DNA of 64,000 nt from Brevundimonas fontaquae (GCF_017086445.1 NZ_CP070968.1:930001-994000), one strand, 5' to 3'. Positions 9,301 to 18,250 are shown, counted from the stretch's first letter. The notes: a model not told the origin generated them from the letters alone. Program-made: numbers and translations.

Positions 9301-9775
9301 TGAGGGCGGTCGCGGCCTGGTCTTCCAGCACGGTGAAGCGGGGCGAGACCCCGGCCTCCAGCGGGAACCGCCGCAGGAGTTTTTCGCAGAAGGCATGGAT
9401 GGTCTGGATCTTCAGGCCGCCCGGCGTCTCCAGCGCGCGGGCGAACAGCTTGCGCGCGCGGGAAAGCGCGGCGTGATCCATCGCCTGCGGGTCGCCGTCG
9501 TCCAGCCGGGCCAGTTCGCGCGACAGGGCGGCGTCGTCCAGCACGGCCCAGCCGCCCAACTGATCGAACAGCCGGGCCTGCATCTCGGCGGCGGCGGCCT
9601 TGGTGTAGGTGACGCACAGGATGGCGCCGGGATCGACCTGGTCCAGCAGCAGCCGCGCCACCCGGTTGACCAGGGTGGTGGTCTTGCCCGAACCGGCGTT
9701 GGCGGTGACGAAGACGGTCAGGCGCGGATCGGCGGCCAAGATCTGAGGGGGGACGATCTGGGGGGCGATGCTCAT
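6335..9775 (-). CDS. addA: Double-strand break repair helicase-nuclease AddA
   Basis: AddA is the UvrD-like helicase and nuclease subunit of AddAB, the alphaproteobacterial counterpart of RecBCD, which resects double-strand breaks for RecA loading. The 1146-residue protein has Walker A FVTANAGSGKTTTLVNR near residue 20, helicase motif II LIDEAQDTAPEQW, motif III VGDEKQSIYSFQGA, motif V VMTVHGAKGLEAPIV, motif VI LYVALTRARDR, and a C-terminal RecB-like nuclease motif VLVVDYKTNRP. The start codon overlaps the addB stop by four bases. A stem-loop (CGCGGGCA against TGCCCGCG) spans the stop codon at 6325-6347 and may weaken read-through into trxA. Confidence 0.96.
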   Translation of the reverse strand: MSIAPQIVPPQILAADPRLTVFVTANAGSGKTTTLVNRVARLLLDQVDPGAILCVTYTKAAAAEMQARLFDQLGGWAVLDDAALSRELARLDDGDPQAMDHAALSRARKLFARALETPGGLKIQTIHAFCEKLLRRFPLEAGVSPRFTVLEDQAATALSHAAREDLARAAVADPDGPIGQAYSHFAVELDWQRFQALLSMIEAKRADLLDYIDRAEAGTAPDPWSLTGAERDRSPEDLEHDFVAFIDPGQWNRIAEAMETGSANDKKIADAMSVAAPPYAGFAALAGVFCTQAGEPRKSMGTKSAPQGAVGWLLDLQTKFLATREALRKAKVADDTVKVLTLARAHAAFYEAAKAQRGALDFPDLVARAAALLTESGAAAWVLYKLDGGVDHVLIDEAQDTAPEQWAIVRALTGEFYSGEKSGRTVFAVGDEKQSIYSFQGARPERLRQERGAFLALAEGAGEPFAGPELNTSYRSTEEVLAFVDAVFADPDRTRALTGPQGDIARHLPARIGQHGAIDLWPLFLDEPAPETDAWDDPVDQESAGSARKRLARDLAREIRRQVESGVAVFDRSTRDLRPTGYGDYIVLVRRRDATFEEIIRALKTEGVPVAGADRLKLSSHIVFDDLISLARFALFPDDDLSLAEVLRSPLCDVDEDGLYALAGRENRKAGQLWRDLRDRAHERPEWARARDTLQAAIGARGGDPFAFFSQALNRVDDTGQSGRARILARLGREAEEAIDETLNQVLAAENRGAVDLETCLAQLEAADVEVKRELEGARGEVRVMTVHGAKGLEAPIVILPDTTMKAKAQGPSLMPAVTPEGEGEAWLMAPGSAKDDCPASADARAARQARTDDETLRLLYVALTRARDRVIVMGRASSRGAEAGSWWSILSETFDRLGDQVREVDNGVRRYGVDPERRPVAADEVRSAAVLPAWAALPPPADAAARFASPSRMEGGAIRIPAPSPLARTETGVVSLGRFRRGDLIHRLLERLPEIAPADRPDAARRLLARETDLDEAQRAEMIAAAFSVLDDARFAPVFGPGSRAEVALTGSAPDLPPGVAINGRIDRLVVTPERVLVVDYKTNRPAPDAVEAVDPAYVLQAAVYVAVLKRLYPDRPVEAALVWTDGPKLMPIPETLLAAALAGS

Positions 9776-12700
9776 TCTTCGTCCCCGTCGCCGATCACCG
9801 ACCATTCCCAGACGCGGGCCAGATGGTCGTAGTTGCCGCCCTGGTTGCCCATGAACTGAGGCGCGGCCCAGGAAACGTAAGGCGTATTCTCGTCGTCGAA
9901 CCGCGCGACGCGGCGCTTCAGCCCGTCCAGCGCCGCCTGGGCCAGGTCGGCGGCCTCGAGGCCCGAAGCGCGGGTGACGACTTCGCCCGCCGTCTTTCGC
10001 CCGACCACGCGGACATAGGTCAGTTCGTCGGGCGTGACCGGGCCGTTGGTGTCCTTGAACCCGCCGTCGGCCAGGATGGCGGCGGTCAGGGTGAGCTGCG
10101 GCGCGAAGCCGGACTTGACCTGTTTGGCGGACGGCGCCGCCCCTGTCTTGAAGTCCATGACCGCCGCCCCGTCGGACGCCAGCTCGATCCGGTCGGCGAA
10201 GGCCTTGACGGTGAAGGGGCCGGCCGGGGCGTCGAAGGTCATCGTCCCCTGCTGTTCCACCAGGATATCGACGCCGCGCGCCCGACGCCGGCGCTCGAAT
10301 TCGGTCAGCCAGCGGGCGCAGTTGCGGGCCAGCGGCGCCTCGCGGGCCATGGCCGCATCCTCGAACCCGCGCGCGCCCAGTTCGCGCAGCAGATGGTCGT
10401 GCAGGATGGCCTCGCAGTCGTCGGGCAGGTCGTCCGGCCAGTCCAGCGTCAGCCGCTCGATGGCGGCGTGGACGGCGTTGCCCCGAGCCAGCGCTTCGGC
10501 AGACGCGCCGGGCCGCTCCATCGCCTCCAGCCCCAGCACCCACAGGGCGTAGATGGCGTAGGGATCGCGCACCCAGCGTTCGATGCGGGTGACGTACAGG
10601 CTGCGCGGACGGCGATGCACCGGCGGGCGCGGTTCTGGGCGTTTGGCGAACTGCGGCGGGCCGGGCGGGGGGGCGTCCAGGGCGCGGGCCCAGTCGATGA
10701 CGGCGGCCGGGCGGGCGATGGCGACGGGCGTTTCGACAGCGTTCGCCCCGCGCGTCAGCATCTCCAGCCGCCACAGCCAGCGCGAGCGGACGGCGGGCTG
10801 ACCGCCGCGCCGCTCCCTGTGGATCAGGATGACCTCGTCGCCGCAGGCGGCCTGGACGAAATCCTGCGCGGTCTGGCCCAGGCGACGTTCGGGCGGCGGC
10901 AGATCGAGCGCCTTTCTCATCGGACGCGACAGGAAGGGGTCGGTGGGCGCGGCCTGGGGCCAGACGCCTTCCTCCAGCCCGGCCAGGATCATCCGGTCCG
11001 CCCTGACCAGACGCGCCTCGATGGCGCCGAGAATCCGCAGCGACGGATGGGTCGCCCCGCCGGTCCGCACGACGTTTTCCTTGACCAGGGACGTGACCAG
11101 TTCGGCCAGTTCCGTGCGGCGGATGCGGCCGAGCGACGCCCCGCCCTCGATCAGGCCGGACAACAGGGCGGCTGCGGCCTCGCCGTCAGGACCGGCCCAG
11201 GCGTTCTGGCCGGCTAAGGTTTCGATCAGCCGGGTCAGGGCCGAGGCGGCGAGGTTCAGATCTGCGTTGGGGGTGAAGGCGGGCGTCGCGGCCTCGATGG
11301 CGGCCTGAAGCTGATCGACCAGGCGGGTCGCGGCCGACAGCCGGGCCTGCTTCCATTCCGGCGGCGCCTTGCCGCGCCGGTCGGGCTGGACCGCCTCCAG
11401 CAGGCGGCGATGAATGGCGGCGAAGTTGCGCGGGCGGGGACCGCGCAGGGCGTGTTCCTCCAGCGCGGCGACGGCTGCCGCTTGAGAGGCCTCGCCCAGG
11501 TCGAACCGGGCCAGCGGATGTTTGACGACGGCGAGCAGCAGATGGGGCTGGACCGGATCGGCGATCCAGCGGGCGCACAGATCGATCAGGGCCCCGGCAG
11601 GCAGGCGCGACAGGGGGGCGCCGGCGGACGAATCGGGTACGATGCCCCAGCGCTCCAGCCGGGCGGCGACGCGGCGGCCCAGGGCCTGATCCGGCGTGAC
11701 CAGGGCGCAGGTCTTGCCCGGCGTTTCCAAGGTCTCGCGCATCATCAGGGCGATGGCGGCGGCGGCCTCTTCCTCGGCGCGCACGCTCAGCAGCGACAGG
11801 CCCTGCAGCCCTTCGGCGATGGGGTCGCGCGCTTCCTTGCGGGCAGCGGCGGCCGAGCGGATGTCGCGGATGGCGCGGCGCCAGTCGTCGGTGGCCTCGG
11901 CGGGGCGCAGGGCCTCGTTGACCAGCCGCTGGCGCGCCAGTCCGCGCGCCTCGACGGCCGCGGGAACGGCGGGACGGAACCAGGCGCGGCCGCTCTCGCG
12001 CGCGATCTCGCAGCGGTCCAGCAGCCGCTTCATCGCACTTTGCGGATGCTGTTCGTCCAACCGGTCCCAGACGCCCGCGTCCAGATCCAGGTCGAGGCCG
12101 GGCAGGACGACGCAGCCCAGCGGCGCCCTCGCCACGGCCTTCAGCACGTCGCCGGCGGCGGGGACGGTGCCGGTCGAGCCGGCGGCGATGACGGGCTGGC
12201 GCGGCGGTTCGCGGTCCCACAGCTCGGCGAGGCGGCGCAGCAGGGTCGCGCGACGCCAGGCCGGATCGACCAGACCCAGTTCGGCCAGACGCTTGGGCCA
12301 GGCCTCGACCGCCAGACCCAGAAACTCGGCCGATCGTTCCCAGTGTTCGGCCATTTCGCCGTCGACCAATGTGGCGATCCGCTCGGGGTTCTGAATCTCT
12401 TCCAGTTGGCAGGAATCGAGGAAGCCGCCCAGCGCATCGGCCAGATCCAGCGCGCGCATCGGGCTCAGGGTCCCATCGAACTGTTCGACGATCATCCGCG
12501 CCATCTCGAACCGGCGCGTCAGGGCGGGGATGGCGGGCGGCAGGTCCAGACCCAGGGCGCCGGGCGTAAACGGCGGCTCGTCCTCCTCCAGATCGCCTAG
12601 CGGCCGCACCTGAGGCAGCAGGATGGGACGACCCTGCGACAGCTTGGACAGGGCGCCGGTGAAGGCGCGCGCCGCCCGGCGGTTGGGCAACAGGATGGTC

Positions 12701-12837
12701 GCGTCCGACAGGGTCTCGGGAGGCAGATCGCCCAGCCAGGCCAGCACCCCGGCGGCCAGGTCCTCAAGGAACGGCCGGTGCGCGGGGATGGCGTACCAGC
12801 GCGGCGTGTCGCCCAGGAAGGGATCGAAGACGCTCAC
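9772..12837 (-). CDS. addB: Double-strand break repair protein AddB
   Basis: AddB is the second subunit of the AddAB helicase-nuclease. The 1021-residue protein of alphaproteobacterial type carries an N-terminal inactivated helicase-like region (ILLPNRRAARAF near residue 47) and a C-terminal RecB-family nuclease core with AVMDFKTGAAPSAKQV. The clustered C-terminal cysteines that hold an iron-sulfur cluster in Firmicutes AddB are not visible. It starts with GTG in a four-base overlap with the murU stop and ends in a four-base overlap with addA, so the two subunits are translationally coupled. Confidence 0.94.
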   Translation of the reverse strand: MSVFDPFLGDTPRWYAIPAHRPFLEDLAAGVLAWLGDLPPETLSDATILLPNRRAARAFTGALSKLSQGRPILLPQVRPLGDLEEDEPPFTPGALGLDLPPAIPALTRRFEMARMIVEQFDGTLSPMRALDLADALGGFLDSCQLEEIQNPERIATLVDGEMAEHWERSAEFLGLAVEAWPKRLAELGLVDPAWRRATLLRRLAELWDREPPRQPVIAAGSTGTVPAAGDVLKAVARAPLGCVVLPGLDLDLDAGVWDRLDEQHPQSAMKRLLDRCEIARESGRAWFRPAVPAAVEARGLARQRLVNEALRPAEATDDWRRAIRDIRSAAAARKEARDPIAEGLQGLSLLSVRAEEEAAAAIALMMRETLETPGKTCALVTPDQALGRRVAARLERWGIVPDSSAGAPLSRLPAGALIDLCARWIADPVQPHLLLAVVKHPLARFDLGEASQAAAVAALEEHALRGPRPRNFAAIHRRLLEAVQPDRRGKAPPEWKQARLSAATRLVDQLQAAIEAATPAFTPNADLNLAASALTRLIETLAGQNAWAGPDGEAAAALLSGLIEGGASLGRIRRTELAELVTSLVKENVVRTGGATHPSLRILGAIEARLVRADRMILAGLEEGVWPQAAPTDPFLSRPMRKALDLPPPERRLGQTAQDFVQAACGDEVILIHRERRGGQPAVRSRWLWRLEMLTRGANAVETPVAIARPAAVIDWARALDAPPPGPPQFAKRPEPRPPVHRRPRSLYVTRIERWVRDPYAIYALWVLGLEAMERPGASAEALARGNAVHAAIERLTLDWPDDLPDDCEAILHDHLLRELGARGFEDAAMAREAPLARNCARWLTEFERRRRARGVDILVEQQGTMTFDAPAGPFTVKAFADRIELASDGAAVMDFKTGAAPSAKQVKSGFAPQLTLTAAILADGGFKDTNGPVTPDELTYVRVVGRKTAGEVVTRASGLEAADLAQAALDGLKRRVARFDDENTPYVSWAAPQFMGNQGGNYDHLARVWEWSVIGDGDEE

Positions 12838-13550
12838 GCCTCTCCCGCCAGTTTCGCCTCGGCCTCATCGCGCGCCTGCGGGTCGCCGACGTGCATCCAG
12901 TCGCCGTCCAGGACGCACCCGAACAGACGTCCCTCAGAGGCGGACTTGCGCCACAGGGGGCTGAGGGAGAAGGGGCCGTCGGGGCCGTGATCGGCGTATC
13001 CGGGGCGGGTGATGTGGACGCCCATATAGGCGAACGGCGCGGAAGGGGCGTCGCCACGGAAGGTCAGCGTCCCGTCGTCGGCCATGAAGAAATCGCCGTC
13101 GCCCTCAAAGCCGATGGAGCCTTCGCGGCGGGCCAGCAGCAGGGCGGCGTCCATCGTCTCGGGATTCCACAGTCGGATCAGATCAGTGAGGGCGTCGCCT
13201 CGGTCGATCCAGACACTGTCGATATTGGCGACGAAGACGGGATCGTCGCCCAGCAGGGGATGGGCCTTCTTCAGCCCGCCGCCGGTCTCCAGCAGTTCGG
13301 CGCGTTCGTCGGAAATCACGATCTGCGGGCCGCGTCCGCGCGCCGCCAGATGCGCTTCCAGCCGGTCGGCGAACCAGTGGATATTCACTACCGCCTTTTC
13401 GACGCCGGCCTCCGCCAGACGGTCCAGCACATGGTCGATCAAGGCGCGGCCTTGGACCTCGACCAGGGCCTTGGGCCGGTCGTCGGTCAGGGGGCGCATC
13501 CGGGTGCCCAGGCCGGCGGCGAGGACCATTGCGGTCTTCCGAGCGGTCAT
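12834..13550 (-). CDS. murU: N-acetylmuramate-1-phosphate uridylyltransferase
   Basis: A 238-residue sugar-1-phosphate nucleotidyltransferase with the signature MVLAAGLGTRMRPLTDDRPKAL at the N-terminus, VFVANIDSVW for the metal-binding Asp, and GDWMHVGDPQ near the end. Next to an AmgK-type kinase, the best assignment is MurU, which makes UDP-MurNAc from MurNAc-1-phosphate in the cell-wall recycling route that bypasses de novo synthesis and fosfomycin inhibition. The ATG at 13550 overlaps the amgK stop by four bases. A generic mannose- or glucose-1-phosphate enzyme is the alternative, but the context argues for recycling. Confidence 0.85.
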   Translation of the reverse strand: MTARKTAMVLAAGLGTRMRPLTDDRPKALVEVQGRALIDHVLDRLAEAGVEKAVVNIHWFADRLEAHLAARGRGPQIVISDERAELLETGGGLKKAHPLLGDDPVFVANIDSVWIDRGDALTDLIRLWNPETMDAALLLARREGSIGFEGDGDFFMADDGTLTFRGDAPSAPFAYMGVHITRPGYADHGPDGPFSLSPLWRKSASEGRLFGCVLDGDWMHVGDPQARDEAEAKLAGEA

Positions 13551-14638
13551 GCGCGCACCTCGGCAGGAACGTGGCGGTCGAACCAGCGGGCGACGGGCGC
13601 CAGGGCCGGCTGTTCCAGATTGGCGTTCAGATGCCGCCACATGCGCGGCAGGAACTGGCGGTATCGCGGTTTGCCGTCGCGCGCGATCAGGCGGGCGAAG
13701 ATGCCGATGATGCGCGCCTCGTTCAGGGCGGCGAGGCCGGCGTAGTCGGCCATGAAGGCGGCGCGGTCCACGTCCGGACGCAGGGCGAAATAGCGGTCCA
13801 GCGCCTCGGCCTCCAGCGCCGGGGAGACGTCGCGGCGGGCGTCCTGCAGCAGGGAGTGCAGGTCCCACGACGGGTGGGCGCGCACCGCGTCCTGGAAATC
13901 GATCATGCCGACGCGGGCGGCGCCGTCGCGCTGGGGCAGCCAGATCAGGTTTTCCGCATGATAATCGCGGTGGGCCATGACCGACGCCCCGGCCGCGCCG
14001 GAGGCGACGATCGGCGCCCAGGCCGCGCGCCAGTCGGCGACGGCGGCGGCGTCGAAGCGGACCCGATCGTCGAGCTTCGGCAACCATTCGACGAACAGAT
14101 CCGCCCCGCCCTGCAGCGCCGTCTCGTCATAGGTCAGCAGCGGCCAGTCGCCGCCGGGCCCGTGCAGGGTGTCGGGCGGAGCGCCGGCCTCGTGCAGAAC
14201 GGCCAGGGCCTCGATGGCGGCCAGATAAAGCGGCGTTTCGTCGGCACCGTCTTCGATCACGCGGGCGAACAGGTCGTCGCCGAAATCCTCAAGCACGGCC
14301 AGGCCGTTGGTGGCGTCCAGCGACGGGATCTCGGGGGCGGACAGGCCCAGAGCCTTCAGATGGGCGGCGACGGCGGCGAAGGCCTCGATCCGGCCGGCGG
14401 ACAGGCGGGCCACGGCGTTCCAGCCGGCGGCGTGACGCTGCTCGGGCGTCCAGCGCGGATCGCACGGCTGGCTTTCGGCGGCGGGCGCCTGATCCATCAG
14501 CATCAGGGTCGGACCGGTCGTCGGCGTCAGCCGCTCATACCGCCGCGTCGAGGCGTCGCCGGGCAGGGGGGCGCGCACGGCGTCGGCCAGGCCGGCGGCC
14601 TTCAGGAAGTCGAGACGGAGGGTTTCGCGGTCAGACAT
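13547..14638 (-). CDS. amgK: N-acetylmuramate / N-acetylglucosamine anomeric kinase
   Basis: A 363-residue aminoglycoside-phosphotransferase-fold kinase. Visible elements are GDASTRRYERL near residue 28 (nucleotide-binding loop), LAVLEDFGDDLFA, the catalytic loop VMAHRDYHAENLIWL, and the metal-binding VGMIDFQDA. AmgK phosphorylates MurNAc and GlcNAc at C1 and feeds MurU, encoded directly downstream with a four-base overlap. Its start overlaps the tsaE stop by eight bases. Together the pair indicates an anabolic peptidoglycan-recycling route in the cytoplasm. Confidence 0.87.
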   Translation of the reverse strand: MSDRETLRLDFLKAAGLADAVRAPLPGDASTRRYERLTPTTGPTLMLMDQAPAAESQPCDPRWTPEQRHAAGWNAVARLSAGRIEAFAAVAAHLKALGLSAPEIPSLDATNGLAVLEDFGDDLFARVIEDGADETPLYLAAIEALAVLHEAGAPPDTLHGPGGDWPLLTYDETALQGGADLFVEWLPKLDDRVRFDAAAVADWRAAWAPIVASGAAGASVMAHRDYHAENLIWLPQRDGAARVGMIDFQDAVRAHPSWDLHSLLQDARRDVSPALEAEALDRYFALRPDVDRAAFMADYAGLAALNEARIIGIFARLIARDGKPRYRQFLPRMWRHLNANLEQPALAPVARWFDRHVPAEVRA

Positions 14639-15089
14639 GCAGATCCTTCAGCCCCGTTTCCCATCGGCCTACGCCGGAAACGGTCGCAAGTCGGCCGTCG
14701 CCCTGTTCGGAGATTTCGATGATCAGCTGATCCGGCCCCAGGAACCGGCCGGGATCGTCGCCGAGCCGCTCGGGCCATTCGATCACGGCGCACCCCTCGT
14801 CCAGCGCCTCGTCCAGGCCGATCTCGAACGCCTCTTCCGGTCGGGTCAGGCGATAGAGGTCGAAATGGGCGACAGGCGGGTTGGACTCGTAGAACTGGAC
14901 CAGGGTGAAGGTCGGGCTGGGCACGTCCTCGTCCGGCGTGGTCAGGGCGCGGATCAGGCCGCGCGCCAGGGTCGACTTGCCCATGCCCAGCGGGCCGTAG
15001 AGCAGCAGACTGTCGCCTGCCGCCAGCAGGGGGGCGATGGCCTGGCCCAGGGCGGTGGTGGCCTCGGCGTCGGGCAGGGCGATCTTCAT
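14631..15089 (-). CDS. tsaE: tRNA threonylcarbamoyladenosine biosynthesis ATPase TsaE
   Basis: TsaE is the small P-loop ATPase that supports t6A37 modification of ANN-decoding tRNAs together with TsaB and TsaD. The 152-residue length is typical. Walker A is LYGPLGMGKSTLARGLIR near residue 31. The family motifs SPTFTLVQFYE, HFDLYRL and CAVIEWPERLGD follow. Its start overlaps the acyltransferase stop by four bases and its end overlaps the amgK start by eight, so all three are probably cotranslated. Confidence 0.95.
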   Translation of the reverse strand: MKIALPDAEATTALGQAIAPLLAAGDSLLLYGPLGMGKSTLARGLIRALTTPDEDVPSPTFTLVQFYESNPPVAHFDLYRLTRPEEAFEIGLDEALDEGCAVIEWPERLGDDPGRFLGPDQLIIEISEQGDGRLATVSGVGRWETGLKDLHV

Positions 15090-15940
15090 GGAAACACCGC
15101 ATCGAGATCGGCGGCTAGGGTGCGCTCGGTGAAGGTCTTCAGCGCCTCGGTGGCCTTGGCGGCGTCCACGTCCAGCCGGTCCGCGGGAATGGGCAGACCG
15201 ACATCGACGCCGAACGGCTTGCCTTCCTTGTTAAGCAACTCGTGGAATAGGGTCACGTCGCGCAGCTCCTGCGAGACCTTGTCGAACAGGTGAAACAGCC
15301 GGCTGTAGGGGCCGGTGACGTTCATGGGGATCACTGGCGCATCGTATTTGCGCGCCATCGAGGCGGCGGTCGGGGCCCATTCGGGATCGGTCAGGACGCC
15401 GTTCTTCTCGCGCGCCAGACGACCGGCAGGGAACATGACGACGCAGCGTTCGGCCTCGAACGCCTCCCTGGCGGCGTTCAGCGTGGCGCGGGTCTTTTCG
15501 CGGGTGCGTTTGTCGTGGACCCATTCGACGGGGATGATGGTCTCGTCCAATCGCGGCGAGACACGGATGGCGTCGGCGTTGGCGAAGAAGATCATGTCGC
15601 TGCGCCGCTGTTTGAGCGCGTCGAATACGGCGACCCCGTCGGCGATGCCGGTGGGGTGGTTGCAGACGACGACGCAGCGGCCGCTCGCCGGCAGACGGTC
15701 CAGGTTCGTCGTCGTCACCTTCAGCCTCAGCAGGTCCGAGACGTAATCGAAGGTCTCGGTCCCCGACAGGTCGCGGATGGCGTCGGCCATTCGCACCGCC
15801 GCCCCATAGCCCAGCACGCCGTAGAGCGCCGGCCGCACGACCGGCCACAGCGGCGAGGCGGTCAGGCGTGGCGCGCGTTCGGCGATCAGCACATCGACGA
15901 TGTGGGGCTGACGGCGGGCGGGAAGGGTGACGGCGGTCAT
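15086..15940 (-). CDS. Lysophospholipid acyltransferase family protein
   Basis: A 284-residue PlsC-like acyltransferase. The histidine block reads VVCNHPTGIADG (about residues 91-102), in the spaced form found in hemolysin- and ornithine-lipid-type members rather than the strict HX4D form. The substrate block is VVMFPAGRLAR, followed by VIPMNVTG. No membrane segment is evident, so it is probably a peripheral inner-membrane enzyme transferring an acyl chain to a glycerophosphate or a related acceptor. The exact acceptor cannot be read from sequence. It is the first gene of the overlapping series ending at addA, and its promoter lies in the 145-base gap shared with the divergent S9 peptidase. 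Confidence 0.82.
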   Translation of the reverse strand: MTAVTLPARRQPHIVDVLIAERAPRLTASPLWPVVRPALYGVLGYGAAVRMADAIRDLSGTETFDYVSDLLRLKVTTTNLDRLPASGRCVVVCNHPTGIADGVAVFDALKQRRSDMIFFANADAIRVSPRLDETIIPVEWVHDKRTREKTRATLNAAREAFEAERCVVMFPAGRLAREKNGVLTDPEWAPTAASMARKYDAPVIPMNVTGPYSRLFHLFDKVSQELRDVTLFHELLNKEGKPFGVDVGLPIPADRLDVDAAKATEALKTFTERTLAADLDAVFP

Positions 15941-16085
15941 GGAAGATCGCTTGTCGCCGGTTCGGTCGGAGGGGGCAAGATGGAGTGAAGCGACGGGCGT
16001 TGCTGATGTCGCTTCGCAGCAACTTCCGCCCGGCGAACGGTGGTGCTACGCCTCGCGGCCAGAAAGCTTCGCGAGGAAGATCTTG

Positions 16086-18197
16086 ATGCGTCACCGTTCC
16101 CTTCTGTCCGCCGCCTGCGCGGCTGTTGCGCTGATGAGCGCCGCGCCTGCCCTGGCCCAGGTGCCGCCCGCGCCGGTTCCGGCCGCGCCCGCGACGCCGG
16201 ACGCCTTCACCTACAAGGATATGATCTCGGCCAACCGGCTGGGCGATCCGCAGGTGTCGCCGGACGGCCGCTACGTCGTCTATTCGGTCACGACCACGGA
16301 CGTGGAGGCCAACCGCCGCACGGGCAGTCTGTGGATGCTGGACCTGAACGCACCGGACACGGCGCCGCGCCGCCTGGCCATCTCTGATCAGGGCGCCAAC
16401 ACCGCGCGCTGGGGCGGGGACGGCAATCTGTATTTCCTGTCGAGCAAGTCGGGCGCGAGCCAGGTCTGGCGCGTGGCCTCGCCCACGTCGGCGCCGGTTC
16501 AGGTGACGAACCTGCCGACCGACGTAAACGCCTATCGGATCAGCCCGTCGGGCGACAAGGTGGCGGTGTCGCTGGCCGTCTATCCCGATGCGGCCGATCT
16601 GAACGCCTCGGTCCAACAGGGCAAGGCCATCGCCGAGCAGAAAACGACGGGCCAGGTCTATGACCGCATGTTCGTGCGTCACTGGGATGCCTGGAACGAC
16701 CACACCCAGAACCACCTGTTCGTCCAGTCGATCGGCCGCGACGGCAAGGCCACGGGCACGCCGACCTGGATCACCAAGGGGTTTGACGGCGACACGCCCT
16801 CCAAGCCCTTCGGCGACGAGAGCGAGTTCGTCTTCACGCCGGCGGGCGACGCCGTGGTCTTCTCCGCGCGTCTCGCCGGTCAGACCGAGCCGTGGAGCAC
16901 CAACTTCGACCTGTGGAAGACCAACGGCCTGTCGGGCGACGGCACCTTCACCAATCTGACCGACGGCAACGACGCTTGGGACACCGGCCCGGTCTTCTCG
17001 CCGGACGGACGGACCCTGGCCTATCGCGCCATGGCGCGGGCGGGCTTTGAGGCCGACCGCTACCAGATCGTGCTGCTGGACGTCGAAACGGGCCAGAAGC
17101 GCGAGATCGCCTCGAACTGGGATCGCTCGGCCGACACGCTGCAATGGTCGCGCGACGGCCAGACGCTGTACACGACGGCGGGCGATGTCGGTTCGACCAA
17201 GCTGTTTTCGGTGGATACGCGCAACGGCGTGGTCACGCCGATCACGGGCGCGGGCCACGTCTCGGCCTTCCAGCAGACGCCGTCGGGCTTCGTCTTCGCC
17301 CAGGACAGCCTGCGCGAGCCGGGCGACCTGTATTTCAAGACCTATCTGGGGCGCGAAATGCCGCGCCGCCTGACGCAGTCCAACCCCGCCTTCGCCGCCA
17401 AGCAATTCGGCGAGTATGAGCAGTTCAGCTTCCCCGGTTGGAACAACGAGACGGTCCACGGCTATGTCATCAAGCCGGCCGGCTATGTCGAGGGTCGCAA
17501 ATATCCGGTCGCCTTCCTGATCCACGGCGGGCCGCAGGGCTCGTTCGGCGACGGCTGGTCCTATCGCTGGAACCCCGAGACCTATGCGGGCGCCGGCTAT
17601 GCGGTGGTGATGATCGATTTCCACGGCTCGACCGGCTACGGCCAGGCCTTCACCGATGCGATCAGTCAGCACTGGGGCGACCGCCCGCTGGAAGACCTGC
17701 AGAAGGGCTGGGCGGCAGCTCAAGCGAAATACAGCTTCCTGGACGGCGACAACGCCTGTGCGCTGGGCGCCTCCTACGGCGGCTATATGATCAACTGGAT
17801 CGCCGGCAACTGGTCCAATGAATTCAAATGCCTGGTCAACCACGACGGCGTCTTCGACACCTTCGGCATGGGCTATTCGACCGAGGAGCTGTGGTTCACC
17901 GAGTGGGAATACGGCGGCACGCCGTGGGACAAGCCGGAGGGCTATCAGAAGTTCAACCCGGCCAACCATGTCGATAACTGGAAGACGCCGATGCTGGTGG
18001 TTCAGGGCGACCGCGACTTCCGCATCCCGACCGCCCAGGGCCTGTCGACCTTCACCGCCCTGCAACGGCGCGGCATCGACAGCCGTCTGATCGTCTTCCC
18101 CAACGAAAACCACTGGGTGCTGAAGCCGGCCAACAGCCTGCAATGGCACAATGAGGTGTTCGGCTGGCTGAACAAATATCTGACGCCGACGCAGTAA
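16086..18197 (+). CDS. Exported S9-family prolyl oligopeptidase-like serine peptidase
   Basis: A 703-residue secreted peptidase. The signal peptide ends near residue 25 (APALAQ). The N-terminal half is a WD40-like beta-propeller with repeated SPDGRYVVYS and SPDGRTLAYRA blades. The C-terminal alpha/beta hydrolase has an oxyanion region LIHGGPQGSFGDGW, the nucleophile in LGASYGGYM, the Asp in VVQGDRDFRIP, and the His in FPNENHWVL. It resembles dipeptidyl- or acylaminoacyl-peptidases and probably degrades peptides in the periplasm. The ATG at 16086 follows a GAGGA ribosome site. Upstream in-frame codons would place non-signal residues before the leader. Confidence 0.93.
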   Translation: MRHRSLLSAACAAVALMSAAPALAQVPPAPVPAAPATPDAFTYKDMISANRLGDPQVSPDGRYVVYSVTTTDVEANRRTGSLWMLDLNAPDTAPRRLAISDQGANTARWGGDGNLYFLSSKSGASQVWRVASPTSAPVQVTNLPTDVNAYRISPSGDKVAVSLAVYPDAADLNASVQQGKAIAEQKTTGQVYDRMFVRHWDAWNDHTQNHLFVQSIGRDGKATGTPTWITKGFDGDTPSKPFGDESEFVFTPAGDAVVFSARLAGQTEPWSTNFDLWKTNGLSGDGTFTNLTDGNDAWDTGPVFSPDGRTLAYRAMARAGFEADRYQIVLLDVETGQKREIASNWDRSADTLQWSRDGQTLYTTAGDVGSTKLFSVDTRNGVVTPITGAGHVSAFQQTPSGFVFAQDSLREPGDLYFKTYLGREMPRRLTQSNPAFAAKQFGEYEQFSFPGWNNETVHGYVIKPAGYVEGRKYPVAFLIHGGPQGSFGDGWSYRWNPETYAGAGYAVVMIDFHGSTGYGQAFTDAISQHWGDRPLEDLQKGWAAAQAKYSFLDGDNACALGASYGGYMINWIAGNWSNEFKCLVNHDGVFDTFGMGYSTEELWFTEWEYGGTPWDKPEGYQKFNPANHVDNWKTPMLVVQGDRDFRIPTAQGLSTFTALQRRGIDSRLIVFPNENHWVLKPANSLQWHNEVFGWLNKYLTPTQ

Positions 18198-18220
18198 GAG
18201 GCGTCCGTCCAGACGACAAA

Positions 18221-18250
18221 AAGGGGCGCGGTCCGACGACCGCGCCCCTT
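18221..18250. terminator. Bidirectional rho-independent terminator
   Basis: A perfect 13-bp stem (AAGGGGCGCGGTC and its complement) with a CGAC loop and T-rich flanks on both sides. It lies between the convergent S9 peptidase gene and the small exported protein gene, so it can serve both. Confidence 0.88.

Noticed and set aside
7913..9832. Long plus-strand open frame opposite addA (about 640 codons)
   Set aside because: It lies fully antisense to addA, which has all helicase motifs. Its product is a low-complexity Gly/Gln/Asp mixture typical of high-GC shadow frames.
15231..18149. Minus-strand open frame of over 900 codons across the acyltransferase and S9 peptidase
   Set aside because: It overlaps two well-supported genes, has no domain, and its Arg/Gly/Val-rich sequence reflects the third-codon GC bias of the sense genes.
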